From contig NC_089461.1 in NCBI RefSeq assembly GCF_029203305.1, positions 186,001-250,000 of the forward strand: DNA of 64,000 nucleotides, written 5' to 3'. This DNA comes from Yamadazyma tenuis (Eukaryota > Ascomycota > Pichiomycetes > Serinales > Debaryomycetaceae). The notes below the pieces were generated by a model, which did no database searches, had not been told where the DNA came from, and was given only the letters and a program-made list of their open reading frames with translations. Shown here piece by piece: positions 9,844 to 25,131 of this stretch (the first letter of the stretch is position 1; every line of letters begins with the position of its first letter). The translations under genes and the position numbers were made by a program.

Positions 9844-12276
9844 TTAAATGTACTCGTCTAAGAGTCCAACAAAGCCGAAAGGCTCGTAAGGATGTCCACC
9901 TCCAACAAAGAACTTGGACATGGATTCCACCCAATGTAATCTTAAGGAATGCAACATGGCGGATGTACCTTCCATGATAACCAAGATAACCACGGTCAAG
10001 ATGAACCACATACCAAATAACAACACCGTCATGATCACACCAGACACACCGGTAGCTCCAAACGCATTACCAATTGTCATTGTCCACAAGACAGTAGATA
10101 ATTGAGCGTGAGCCAAAGACAAAGCCCACAATCTTAAGTACGAGGCAGTGTGACTGACACAGTTCAAACAGAACTCAATGGTGTGAATAACTTGGTGGAT
10201 CATGATATCCCCAAATTCATGGGCTTCTTCGTCGTCGTCATCGTCACCGTGGTCGGCAGTTTCTTCAGAGTGTTCGCCCACGTCACCAGTAGAAACCTCT
10301 TCGTCTTGGAGCGCATGGTACTTAGCTTCTTGGTCAAACTTTCTCTTGAAGTACAAAGGCTTCACCAATAATAACCAAGGGACACAGATCAATGCCAATA
10401 ACAAAAGGAACACTTGTACAGTCGATTGTCCAGCGTACAAAGGTTCGGCGACTGTACCTGGAGACAAAAACATCGAGATCAAAGTGTTTAATAATCCTGG
10501 AGGTTGTTGTTCAATAGCAAACCAATCAACAGACCACTTGTAGACGATACAAAGTGACAAGTAACCGAAAATACCTTGCATGAATAATAAACCAGGAATG
10601 AAGTTACCAACAACGTCAATCATACTGTTAAAATGGATGTAGTTCACCAAAGAAAATACGTATGAGTAGGACATGTGAATGTAACCCATCAAAATGGATA
10701 ATTTCATCTTATAGGAGTTTGTGAATAATAAGGCATTCTCAGTTCCATGCCATGCTGGATCTAAACCAATAGGATATATACCCAGAGCCGAAGCCTTGAG
10801 AGTATCACCGATTTCAAAGTCTTCAGGCCAAACCCAACCAGATTTGAACAAAGTCATGGACTTGGAGAATAAATCGTTGTATAAGAAACCAGTGTAAATG
10901 GAAAACAATCCCATGAATAACAAAATATAACGTCCTGAAAAGGCCATGTCAAAGATTTCATCCCTTTTCATGGCACCGATTTTCTTTTCATTGAAAACTA
11001 AAGTGGAAGCTGCCAAAGATAAAATAATACCATGACCCAAATCACCAAACATAATAGCAAACATGAAGGGGAAGGTAATGATAGTAGGTAACCCTGGGTT
11101 TACTTCACGGTAACTGGCTACTCCATAAGCATCACAGATATTTTGGAAAGCAGCAGTGAACTTGTTGTTTCTATGGAAAGTTGGTGGTGTTTTGGTAGTC
11201 TCCAAAATGTTAACAATAGTGGGCAAGTTCTGAGAACCAGCCTTGATAGTAGCGTCCAAAGTTTCGATTTCATCGGTTGGAATCCATCCCTCCGCAATCA
11301 ATGTTTTTCTACTACCATCGTAGTCACAACGGTTCATGGTCTTGTAGAGTGCCTTTTCTCTGGCAATGATTTCCCACCATTTAGACAAGTCCTTGGAAAT
11401 CGCAATCAACTCGGAGTTCAACGCCAATTCTGACTGCTCCAAAACCGTCGATAAGTCATCTAAGTTGCTACTGACATGAGCAAGTTGAGTGGCTCTTCCC
11501 ACGGCGGTGGTATCCACGTCGTACAAGTCACAGTCTAAAGACTCACAGATCTTCTTGATTCTTTCGTAAATGATTTTTCCGTGAGAGAAGATGATGAAAG
11601 AGTTTTTGGAAACATTATCTTCAAGCTTTGGATCGTAGATGGGCTCGGTAAACTCCTCGGTGTAGTAGTACAAATTACCTCTCAATACTCTCCACAAAAT
11701 CTGCTGCAATACTTGGACTTTATCTCTGCTAATAGTACCAGTGATGAACGAAGTATTGTGGTCCGCAGTCTCGGCAACTTCAATTGGTAAGTTTCCGGTG
11801 TTTAACTTGAAGAATTCGTCCACTGACTGGGTGGTCAAGAAGTTTTGCTTCAAGTCCTTTTTCTTCGAGTACAACGAAAACAACGAGTCGACCAATTCAG
11901 TGACCCTGTCTTCCAAAATCTGGCCGTTGTCAACCAATTCGTCAATGTCCGACTGAGGGGCTACTTGGGATAATTCGGATTCGTAAGGGTACTTCGACAA
12001 TGAAATTGACTTCTTATCTAATTCCTCCTTGAAGAAAATGAATTGTCTTTCCACATTGTCCAATTTCCGTAATTCGTTGACAAACGCCCTCTGAAAGTCA
12101 GACACCTTGGAGTTCAAGTCTCTGAACTGCACCAAATTCAATTTACCGATGTCATAAATCAATTCCCTTGAGATTTCGGTGGGCAAGTATAATTGCACAA
12201 GCGACATAGTGGCCGATCGGAAAATGGCTTCTTCCTTGCCATCCTCGATGGTCTGTGTTCTATCTGATGAACTCAT
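9844..12276 (-). CDS. VPH1: Vacuolar H+-ATPase V0 subunit a
   Basis: This 810-aa membrane subunit of the V-ATPase couples rotor movement to proton translocation. The N-terminal cytosolic half starts with the conserved block EEAIFRSATMSLVQLY and LVQFRDLNSK. The C-terminal half carries multiple membrane helices, with PTIITFPFMFAIMFGDLGHG and the essential buried arginine (Arg714 in SYLRLWALSLAHAQLS, equivalent to S. cerevisiae Arg735). Sequence and length (S. cerevisiae Vph1 840 aa) favour the vacuolar isoform over Stv1, though only one copy is visible here. Only one CTG codon occurs in the gene (10783-10785). It lies head-to-tail upstream of RIX1. Confidence 0.95.
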   Translation of the reverse strand: MSSSDRTQTIEDGKEEAIFRSATMSLVQLYLPTEISRELIYDIGKLNLVQFRDLNSKVSDFQRAFVNELRKLDNVERQFIFFKEELDKKSISLSKYPYESELSQVAPQSDIDELVDNGQILEDRVTELVDSLFSLYSKKKDLKQNFLTTQSVDEFFKLNTGNLPIEVAETADHNTSFITGTISRDKVQVLQQILWRVLRGNLYYYTEEFTEPIYDPKLEDNVSKNSFIIFSHGKIIYERIKKICESLDCDLYDVDTTAVGRATQLAHVSSNLDDLSTVLEQSELALNSELIAISKDLSKWWEIIAREKALYKTMNRCDYDGSRKTLIAEGWIPTDEIETLDATIKAGSQNLPTIVNILETTKTPPTFHRNNKFTAAFQNICDAYGVASYREVNPGLPTIITFPFMFAIMFGDLGHGIILSLAASTLVFNEKKIGAMKRDEIFDMAFSGRYILLFMGLFSIYTGFLYNDLFSKSMTLFKSGWVWPEDFEIGDTLKASALGIYPIGLDPAWHGTENALLFTNSYKMKLSILMGYIHMSYSYVFSLVNYIHFNSMIDVVGNFIPGLLFMQGIFGYLSLCIVYKWSVDWFAIEQQPPGLLNTLISMFLSPGTVAEPLYAGQSTVQVFLLLLALICVPWLLLVKPLYFKRKFDQEAKYHALQDEEVSTGDVGEHSEETADHGDDDDDEEAHEFGDIMIHQVIHTIEFCLNCVSHTASYLRLWALSLAHAQLSTVLWTMTIGNAFGATGVSGVIMTVLLFGMWFILTVVILVIMEGTSAMLHSLRLHWVESMSKFFVGGGHPYEPFGFVGLLDEYI

Positions 12277-12467
12277 TACCAGTGCGGTTGTTGTCTTTGA
12301 AACGATAGAGAACCAGTAACTAAATGAATTGTTCCAGTTGTGGGTTATCAGTTGGTGAACAATTACGGATGAGTCCGTTTTTTGAGATTGAGGGAATGCG
12401 AACCAAGGATGGAACAGCGTGCGCGAACCACCTAGTTGACAGCCAAAAACGTATATTGCAAAAAATA

Positions 12468-13784
12468 CTATTCTCCAACCACATGTTTAAACTTCAAAAT
12501 CTCTTCAAAGATAGCGTAGCAAATTCCCGGTTGGTCATTCTCATATAAAACAAGATCCTTAATCAATTCCCCCACTGCTCTTTTTGTCGACGGTAAATTG
12601 GCCCGTTCCTCCACCCGTTTCATACAGTAAAAGAAACAACTGGTATAGGTGTAGGCTGGTTGGGGGGAAGAATTGGGCGACAATTGGTCGGAAGGAAGGT
12701 GGTCATTTTGAATTTGTCCCAGCAGCAATGGAGTCTCTGGCAGCGAAAGCTCCGAAGACAGTTTGAATGGAATATCAAAAGAAAGCTCTAAAGAGTCCAA
12801 AGCCATAGGGCTTACCTTCCTACTGACAATCGATGGAGCTCCTATCCGGGTGGAATCAAAATTCCAATTTATCATCTGAGATGTGGTTGTTTCATCCAAC
12901 TGTAGCTCATTTCTCGGTCTTCTGACCTTTCTTTTGGATGTCTTCATCCACTCGTCTTTTTCTTTGATTAATTGGATAATGTTGACATGCCTTCTGACTC
13001 CAGTGATAAATCGGTGATGCAATAAGGTGTTGGCACTGGGTCTATTTTTGGGGTCTTTGACCAAACAGTACTTGACGAAGTTCTTGATATTTTCGCTGAA
13101 GTTGATTCCAGTCAACACTGGTGGTTTGCGCCGGGGAATGTCAAAGATGATTTTTCGGGGATCTTGTCCGGATAGAGGGGCTTCTCCTGTAATGAGTTCA
13201 ATGGTGGTGATACCAGTTGACCATATATCGGCTTTTTGGTCATGACCCATGTCCCTAGCGGCAATGACTTCAGGTGCCATCCAGAACGGAGTGCCCACAA
13301 ACGTTTCTCTCTTCAAGTGGGTCATAGTAATCTCTCCACTAACACCAAAATCGGCCAACTTGATTTTCCCGTCGGAGGAGAGCAAAATATTGGCCAGCTT
13401 AATGTCTCTGTGGACTCTTTTCTGATTGTGGAGGTAACTCAAACCTCTGAGCACATCCCTAATAATATAGGCTGTAACTTCTTCGCTAAACTTCTTGTGG
13501 CACCGTAATAAATCGTAGCAAGAGCCTCCACCACAATACTCCATGACGATCCAAATGGTAGTCCTCTGAACAATCGTTTCAAAATATTTGGTGATATACT
13601 CGGATCTCAACAGTGATAGGAAATGGATTTCCAGCACAAATGTCTTGATATCGTCAGAGGTTTCCTCCAAGTTAATAACCTTAATTGCGACTATAGTATT
13701 GTGCTTCAATGAATGGGCCCTGTAGACGTCCCCAAACGCACCACGGCCAGCAAATGCCTCCAATTCATAATCATCAACACCCAT
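12468..13784 (-). CDS. Ste20-family (germinal-centre-type) Ser/Thr protein kinase, Sps1-like
   Basis: The protein is 438 aa from the ATG at 13784; the frame continues 17 codons upstream without an ATG. The kinase domain is complete: glycine loop GRGAFG (13-18), Lys35 in VAIKVI, catalytic loop HRDIKLANILL around residue 126, DFGVSGEIT around 144, and the GCK-type GTPFWMAPEVI segment. The normal HRDIKAAN is HRDIKLAN here. A basic linker (SKRKVRRPR) and a Ser-rich region follow. A short C-terminal helix block resembles that of the Sps1/GCK-III branch. Such kinases act in septation, polarity or sporulation, but I cannot choose a role from sequence alone. Confidence 0.85.
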   Translation of the reverse strand: MGVDDYELEAFAGRGAFGDVYRAHSLKHNTIVAIKVINLEETSDDIKTFVLEIHFLSLLRSEYITKYFETIVQRTTIWIVMEYCGGGSCYDLLRCHKKFSEEVTAYIIRDVLRGLSYLHNQKRVHRDIKLANILLSSDGKIKLADFGVSGEITMTHLKRETFVGTPFWMAPEVIAARDMGHDQKADIWSTGITTIELITGEAPLSGQDPRKIIFDIPRRKPPVLTGINFSENIKNFVKYCLVKDPKNRPSANTLLHHRFITGVRRHVNIIQLIKEKDEWMKTSKRKVRRPRNELQLDETTTSQMINWNFDSTRIGAPSIVSRKVSPMALDSLELSFDIPFKLSSELSLPETPLLLGQIQNDHLPSDQLSPNSSPQPAYTYTSCFFYCMKRVEERANLPSTKRAVGELIKDLVLYENDQPGICYAIFEEILKFKHVVGE

Positions 13785-13881
13785 GCGACACAAGTTTACA
13801 ATTGCAAATTCTACAAAACGCTTTTTCGCAGCCACCCAAACTGTTTCAATTTCATTAACTTCATAAAAAACCTCTTGCTGG

Positions 13882-16557
13882 TTATGCTATTTTAGAGTAT
13901 TTGCTACTCCAGAAGTCAAATGCTTCTTCTGATAGTTCTAAGTCTCGGTTTACACTGTTGATTTTGCAGCCATTTAACACGAGAAATTCGGAGATGACAA
14001 AAATTTTGGTGGGTGAACTATCAGTTTCTACTGTCAAATACTTTCTCAAGGAATACTCAAATAAAAGGATTTTATTACCCTTATCCCCAAGCAGTACCTT
14101 CAAGTTCACGTCAGCTCCTAATAGGACACATTTTATTGTGTCTTCAACACTAATAGCCCTAACCGATTTGAAAAGTAAATCATTAATCCCGTCCACACTC
14201 TGAGCGTACTTCTTGTCAATGTACTTATTTTGGATAAATTCAAGTCTTTCCTCATAATCAGCAAACGACGGTGTCTTGTGTGTACTTTGCAAGTATTTGT
14301 TGTGTAAATGGTTGTTGATGTAGGTCAAGAGTACTTCTGTTTCTCGGTTGAAGTTATCCATTTTCAAGGACTTCACTCTGGAAATATGGGACCCCATACT
14401 GCGGTGACACGATGAGCAGTTGATGCAAAGTACAACCAAAAAATTTATAGATACCCATTCAACAGATTCTAGAGATCCACAATCAGCACAAATGTTGTTA
14501 TCACTGTCAGGAACGTATCTCACGGCTTTGTAATAATCATTTGGAATCACAGCACTTGAAACAACAGAAATGGGAGATTTGGATGGAGCTGCGCCTGATT
14601 CGATAGGTTTTGGCTTGTCAAGCTTCAAGTTAAGCTTCTTGCTGAGCTTTGAGTGCTCTTTGGGACTCAAATTCTCCTTTAACTTGTCGGTGTTCACCAG
14701 GAGCCTGGCATTATCCAAAACTTTGATCCATTGATCTCTTTCTTGTTCATTAATAGCCTGGAAAATATACCTGTTTCCAGAGGATGTGAAGATTTCGAAG
14801 CAGTATTGTCTTTTGTCATGTGTAGTTGGCTTCACATTTGATAAAGCGATTTGAATAGGTGTGTTTATTGGAGCATTTCCCGTTCGCCAGTCACTATACT
14901 CTTTGAGTTCACCGTTTTTGACAACCACCCATTCTTTGTGCCATCCCTGCTTTCCTTTCCCTCCCAACGCATACAAAATACCCGATTTCTCAGCAGAGTC
15001 TTCCAGTGGAGAGTCGGGATTCATTGAAACAGTTGTTGTTGTGGTAAGTGATGGCAGTACTGGGGAAAATATCAAGTCTAAGTTATCGGAAGTCACCTTA
15101 ATATCATCATTTGAAGCTGAGTCGACGGTTAGGCTATTATACCGGATGACGTTGGTCAAGTCATCATTGGAACTACAGCTTTCAATCATCTGTCGCAACT
15201 GGTACTTCTCTGAGTTGAACTTCAACAACACATTTAGGTAGATGTTGTGATAATCAGTCAAGCCCACTTTGCTTAGGTCCTTTGGGATATTCGCCAAGTC
15301 AATGGACAAAAACTTGAAAAGGTTTTCATAAAACTCGTTAATGTACTGGTTATTAGAAAAGTTGTTCAAGTAGTTGAGATAGTCAAATTTAGACAACTCA
15401 AACTTCTTCCTTTTAAGTAATAGTTTCAGCTCCGGGCGGCCCTTTTCGTTAGATAAGTACTTCTTCAACCAGTTGTAGAATTCCTTAGAATCGTGCTCAA
15501 AGTTCTTCTTTAAACTGTTCAATTCGTTCTTTTCATCCTCAAATGTTGAAATCAGCTTGATCTTATTGAGAAGCCGTTTTTCACACACTTGTTCTAGAAA
15601 GAATGATAATTGCAGCTCAAAAGGAGTGAATATCTTATTGAGTTTCAGGCGTAGTTCGTCCTTAATTTTGAACGTTGCAAGCACCGAGTTCTGGTTCGTG
15701 AGCCCGTCAATTATCTCCACCACTTTCCGTTTACTCGCCACGAGCCGTTTCAAGTTGGTCTCCATGGTCTTAAGCTCATCGATTAACTGGATGGTGTTCT
15801 TCTGAACATTGGGTATTGATTGCTCATACTTGTTTAAAATAGCCCGAAACTCAGGACCATCATCAAGGACAAAGCTAAACGCAGCTCTGTAGTCGGAAAG
15901 TTGAAGGGCATTTGAGGTGGGTGTTTTGACCAGCACTTTCTTTGGCAGTTCTGCAGTTTCCAATTTATTTATCCAGAGTTTGACACTCAAAGCATACGAG
16001 TAGATGTGATCCTTAAACTCAAACAAAAACACGTTCATCGACTGGCCATTGAAGTTGTTGGCATCGTAGCTATCATTAATAACTATCTTTTGAGCATCTT
16101 GAACAGTATTATCCAACGGCAAGCTATCAAAATCGAGCTTGCTGATCTCAATTTCAGAACTGTGAGTCACACCTGACTCCAATAGCCTCCTTAAGTGTTC
16201 GGAGTCGTCGTTATGGCCCTTTGTCTTTACTATTAGAAGAGACTTCCCCTCGTTATCTGAGGTGTATTTCAAGGATAATGCCAACTTCATCTTGTGGAAG
16301 ACTGGATCACACCGGACCAACAACGGCGAAGTCTTGTGGACGGACACATTGTCTATGTACGTCAAGGGTTCATTAATCTTCAATTGGGTGGCAGTTTCAA
16401 GTTTATAAATGAAGGTGCATCGTTTTGATGCATTGTCACCTTCAAGACCAAAAACGTATCTTAGCTTATCGGCATCGTCGGTTAACACTAGTCGATTGAG
16501 GGTCACGCTGGTGTTTTCGGCTTGGGTATAAGGAAACGCCAAGCTGGATATATCCAT
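13882..16557 (-). CDS. BAR-PH-ArfGAP protein (centaurin-like Arf GTPase-activating protein)
   Basis: This 891-aa protein should stimulate GTP hydrolysis on Arf at curved membranes. The N-terminal 520 residues include a Lys/Glu-rich helical region (about 250-470) fitting a BAR-like dimer. A PH domain follows at about 520-625 (GGKGKQGWHKEWVVVKNGEL). The ArfGAP zinc finger has Cys690 and Cys693 and then CINC, and is followed directly by the arginine-finger segment CHRSMGSHISRVKSL. S. pombe Csx2/Cnt6 and animal ACAPs share this order. S. cerevisiae Age1 is much shorter, so I give no symbol. The finger reads CINCSSCHR where CSGIHR is usual, with the catalytic Arg kept. The ATG at 16557 is the first in frame. 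Confidence 0.88.
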   Translation of the reverse strand: MDISSLAFPYTQAENTSVTLNRLVLTDDADKLRYVFGLEGDNASKRCTFIYKLETATQLKINEPLTYIDNVSVHKTSPLLVRCDPVFHKMKLALSLKYTSDNEGKSLLIVKTKGHNDDSEHLRRLLESGVTHSSEIEISKLDFDSLPLDNTVQDAQKIVINDSYDANNFNGQSMNVFLFEFKDHIYSYALSVKLWINKLETAELPKKVLVKTPTSNALQLSDYRAAFSFVLDDGPEFRAILNKYEQSIPNVQKNTIQLIDELKTMETNLKRLVASKRKVVEIIDGLTNQNSVLATFKIKDELRLKLNKIFTPFELQLSFFLEQVCEKRLLNKIKLISTFEDEKNELNSLKKNFEHDSKEFYNWLKKYLSNEKGRPELKLLLKRKKFELSKFDYLNYLNNFSNNQYINEFYENLFKFLSIDLANIPKDLSKVGLTDYHNIYLNVLLKFNSEKYQLRQMIESCSSNDDLTNVIRYNSLTVDSASNDDIKVTSDNLDLIFSPVLPSLTTTTTVSMNPDSPLEDSAEKSGILYALGGKGKQGWHKEWVVVKNGELKEYSDWRTGNAPINTPIQIALSNVKPTTHDKRQYCFEIFTSSGNRYIFQAINEQERDQWIKVLDNARLLVNTDKLKENLSPKEHSKLSKKLNLKLDKPKPIESGAAPSKSPISVVSSAVIPNDYYKAVRYVPDSDNNICADCGSLESVEWVSINFLVVLCINCSSCHRSMGSHISRVKSLKMDNFNRETEVLLTYINNHLHNKYLQSTHKTPSFADYEERLEFIQNKYIDKKYAQSVDGINDLLFKSVRAISVEDTIKCVLLGADVNLKVLLGDKGNKILLFEYSLRKYLTVETDSSPTKIFVISEFLVLNGCKINSVNRDLELSEEAFDFWSSKYSKIA

Positions 16558-16672
16558 GGTGACAGTTGTTAGGTTTGTTTTTGAGGTATTGATGTCAATT
16601 ATTTAAACGGTGCGCAGCCATCGCTAAAATGCGGTTACACAACGTTCAAAGTACTCAAGTGTCAACAGTGAC

Positions 16673-16678
16673 AAAAAA
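16673..16678 (-). terminator. RNA polymerase III terminator after tRNA-Phe
   Basis: Six T residues on the minus strand begin three bases beyond the tRNA-Phe 3' end, a standard Pol III stop signal. No run of four or more T lies between the two tRNAs, so this is the first strong terminator for both. Confidence 0.8.
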
Positions 16679-16681
16679 GTA

Positions 16682-16774
16682 TGCGAATTCTGTGGATCGA
16701 ACACAGGACCTTCAGATTAACTGGGACTGGAGTGTAACTTCAGTCTGACGCTCTCCCAACTGAGCTAAATCCGC
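16682..16774 (-). tRNA. tRNA-Phe (GAA) with 20-nt intron
   Basis: The minus strand folds as a complete tRNA and is nearly identical to yeast tRNA-Phe: acceptor GCGGATT pairing with AATTCGC, D arm GCTCAGTTGGGAGAGC, anticodon stem TCAGA/TCTGA, loop CTGAAGA with GAA, and T arm with GTTCGATCC. A 20-nt intron (16718-16737) interrupts it after G37, the standard position. The encoded 3' end is A73, with CCA added later (by the product of the neighbouring CCA1). Confidence 0.97.
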
Positions 16775-16781
16775 AAGAAAG

Positions 16782-16854
16782 AACCCACGCCGGGACTCGA
16801 ACCCGGAATCTTTTGATTAGAAGTCAAATGCGCTAACCATTACGCCACGCAGGC
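16782..16854 (-). tRNA. tRNA-Arg (UCU)
   Basis: The minus strand gives a 73-nt intronless tRNA: acceptor GCCTGCG pairing with CGTGGGT (with G-U wobbles), D arm GGCGTAATGGTTAGCGC, anticodon stem TTTGA/TCAAA with loop CTTCTAA (anticodon TCT), and T arm CCGGG-TTCGAGT-CCCGG. The B box GGTTCGAGTCC is perfect. It ends only 7 nt before tRNA-Phe begins on the same strand. Confidence 0.95.
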
Positions 16855-17097
16855 ATCTGCAACGTCAAAAGTGGTTAGGTTCTACTAGAGTGAAATATTG
16901 AATGCTATACTCAAATTATGTCTTAGGTATTAAAATATACATATTATAGGATTTAGAAATAGTCAAGGGTTCTTTGTGCGTTGCCGGTTCCGCAGAGAAA
17001 CCAATATTTTGTCTCTTGTTGTCACTATTTCCCCCATCATCCGCTTCATCGCTGCGAAGAACAAACCACTGCGAAAATCGACTCTCACTAACACTGA

Positions 17098-23566
<6,469 letters not shown>

Positions 23567-23779
23567 ATGACTACGTAAATAAGACAAATAGATTTCTAAC
23601 ACATTGATAATATTGTAGTTTATTTCAGCTCCAAATGCTCATGTACGGAAAAACTCGGTTGCAGCCAATGCGGCATCGCATCGGAAAAAAGAAAAACTTC
23701 GCACTCTAAGTCCGAACCTGGAGGGGACTTTGTTAGGCTTACCATATATTCCTTTCATTCAACACAAACCCACTTAACG

Positions 23780-25006
23780 ATGTTGACAACATATTCTATG
23801 TTCAACATATGTGGTACTTTTTTTAAAGCAGTGGTTAACGGTTCCTCCGCTGCTGCAGTCGTTTCCAGCCGAGGTACCCCATCTACTTTCCAGTCAGCCG
23901 CGTGCATGTGTCACGCTATGCAACACAAAAGATCATTGTCTTTGTTTAACGGAGCAAGACACTATTTCCTATCTCGAGAACTGGAAGATGATGACTTGGA
24001 GCTAGAGAACCCGTACATCCAATACCCAGTTGTTACGCGTGATCAAATGAACAGAGTGGCTATTGATAAGTATAAGTTTGATTTCTCCTACGCATCGTTC
24101 AGTTTTCATTCCACAAAAGGTGAATCGGCCATCCACTCTTTGTCTGACTTGAGTGATCCTACGCTGTTGAATACCTTGCTTCCTCGCCGAAGACCGCACG
24201 GGTCTCCCGCCGATACTTTGTCTATAAAGGCTGGAGATGATGCCATGTTAGTCTCACCAACAGTTTTGGGGGTTGCAGATGGTGTGAGTGGATGGGAGAG
24301 CAAGGGAGAACACTGCTCCTCGGGCGTGTGGTCCAGATCCATGCTTGAAACTTTGAGCCGGTTGTTGACGGAGTACAAAATTGCACACTACCCTCACAAC
24401 TTGAACAAAAGAGACATAGACCAGATCATCGATGATTCTTACTTGCACACCTCGCATCTTATGGACTTGCAGAATTTGAATGGATCTTCAACTCTTGTGT
24501 TGTGTATGTTGAGTGGAGAGTACTTGAAGATGATCAGTATAGGTGACTCGAAGTTGTTTGTGATTCGCGATGGGCAAATCGTCAAGACCAACGAAGAGCA
24601 GTTAATTTCCGAGTTATGTCCTAAACAAATAGGAACACAGACATTGACACAGTTGCCTTCAGAAATGGCGTGGGTTGACGCCATGAAGTTGCAAGAAAAT
24701 GATGTGATTTTATTGTGTTCAGATGGTATCACCGATAACCTTTATGAAGATGAAATCAACAAATACTTGAATGAGTATTTGAACGAGCAAAACTTGGGGT
24801 TGAGGCAGGCGGCCCAAAAACTCTTGAGTAAGGCTAAAGAAATTGCGTTTGACGATTATGCCTTCACTCCATATAACGAAAAGGTGAACGCATTACCGAA
24901 GGAGAAATTTGGTAACAAGTCGAGTTGTGGAGGTAAGTTGGACGATATGTCCATATGTTTGGCCAGAGTGGTACCAAACCAAAACGGGGGTCAGGTTAAA
25001 GCATAG
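23780..25006 (+). CDS. PTC7: PP2C-type phosphatase, Ptc7-like
   Basis: The 408-aa protein belongs to the SpoIIE/PP2C branch represented by Ptc7, which dephosphorylates mitochondrial proteins, including coenzyme Q biosynthesis factors. Metal-binding motifs are present: GVADGVSGW (about 166), GSSTLVLCML (about 235), CSDGITDN (about 313) and DDMS near residue 391. The first 60 residues are poor in acidic residues and partly hydrophobic, fitting mitochondrial import. S. cerevisiae PTC7 has an intron whose retention gives a nuclear-envelope isoform. I see no GTATGT/TACTAAC pair here, so this copy seems intronless. At 408 aa it is longer than the 343-aa S. cerevisiae protein, mostly at the N-terminus. 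The start could also be Met7. Confidence 0.88.
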   Translation: MLTTYSMFNICGTFFKAVVNGSSAAAVVSSRGTPSTFQSAACMCHAMQHKRSLSLFNGARHYFLSRELEDDDLELENPYIQYPVVTRDQMNRVAIDKYKFDFSYASFSFHSTKGESAIHSLSDLSDPTLLNTLLPRRRPHGSPADTLSIKAGDDAMLVSPTVLGVADGVSGWESKGEHCSSGVWSRSMLETLSRLLTEYKIAHYPHNLNKRDIDQIIDDSYLHTSHLMDLQNLNGSSTLVLCMLSGEYLKMISIGDSKLFVIRDGQIVKTNEEQLISELCPKQIGTQTLTQLPSEMAWVDAMKLQENDVILLCSDGITDNLYEDEINKYLNEYLNEQNLGLRQAAQKLLSKAKEIAFDDYAFTPYNEKVNALPKEKFGNKSSCGGKLDDMSICLARVVPNQNGGQVKA

Positions 25007-25131
25007 TAAATCTAATTGGGCTAAAAGGATATTTATAGAGTAGTATTTCTAATGCTACATTAATAGTAATACATTTCATGGTAATGGATGCGAAAAGTAA
25101 AATACTTGAAATCTTTATTATCTATATGCAA

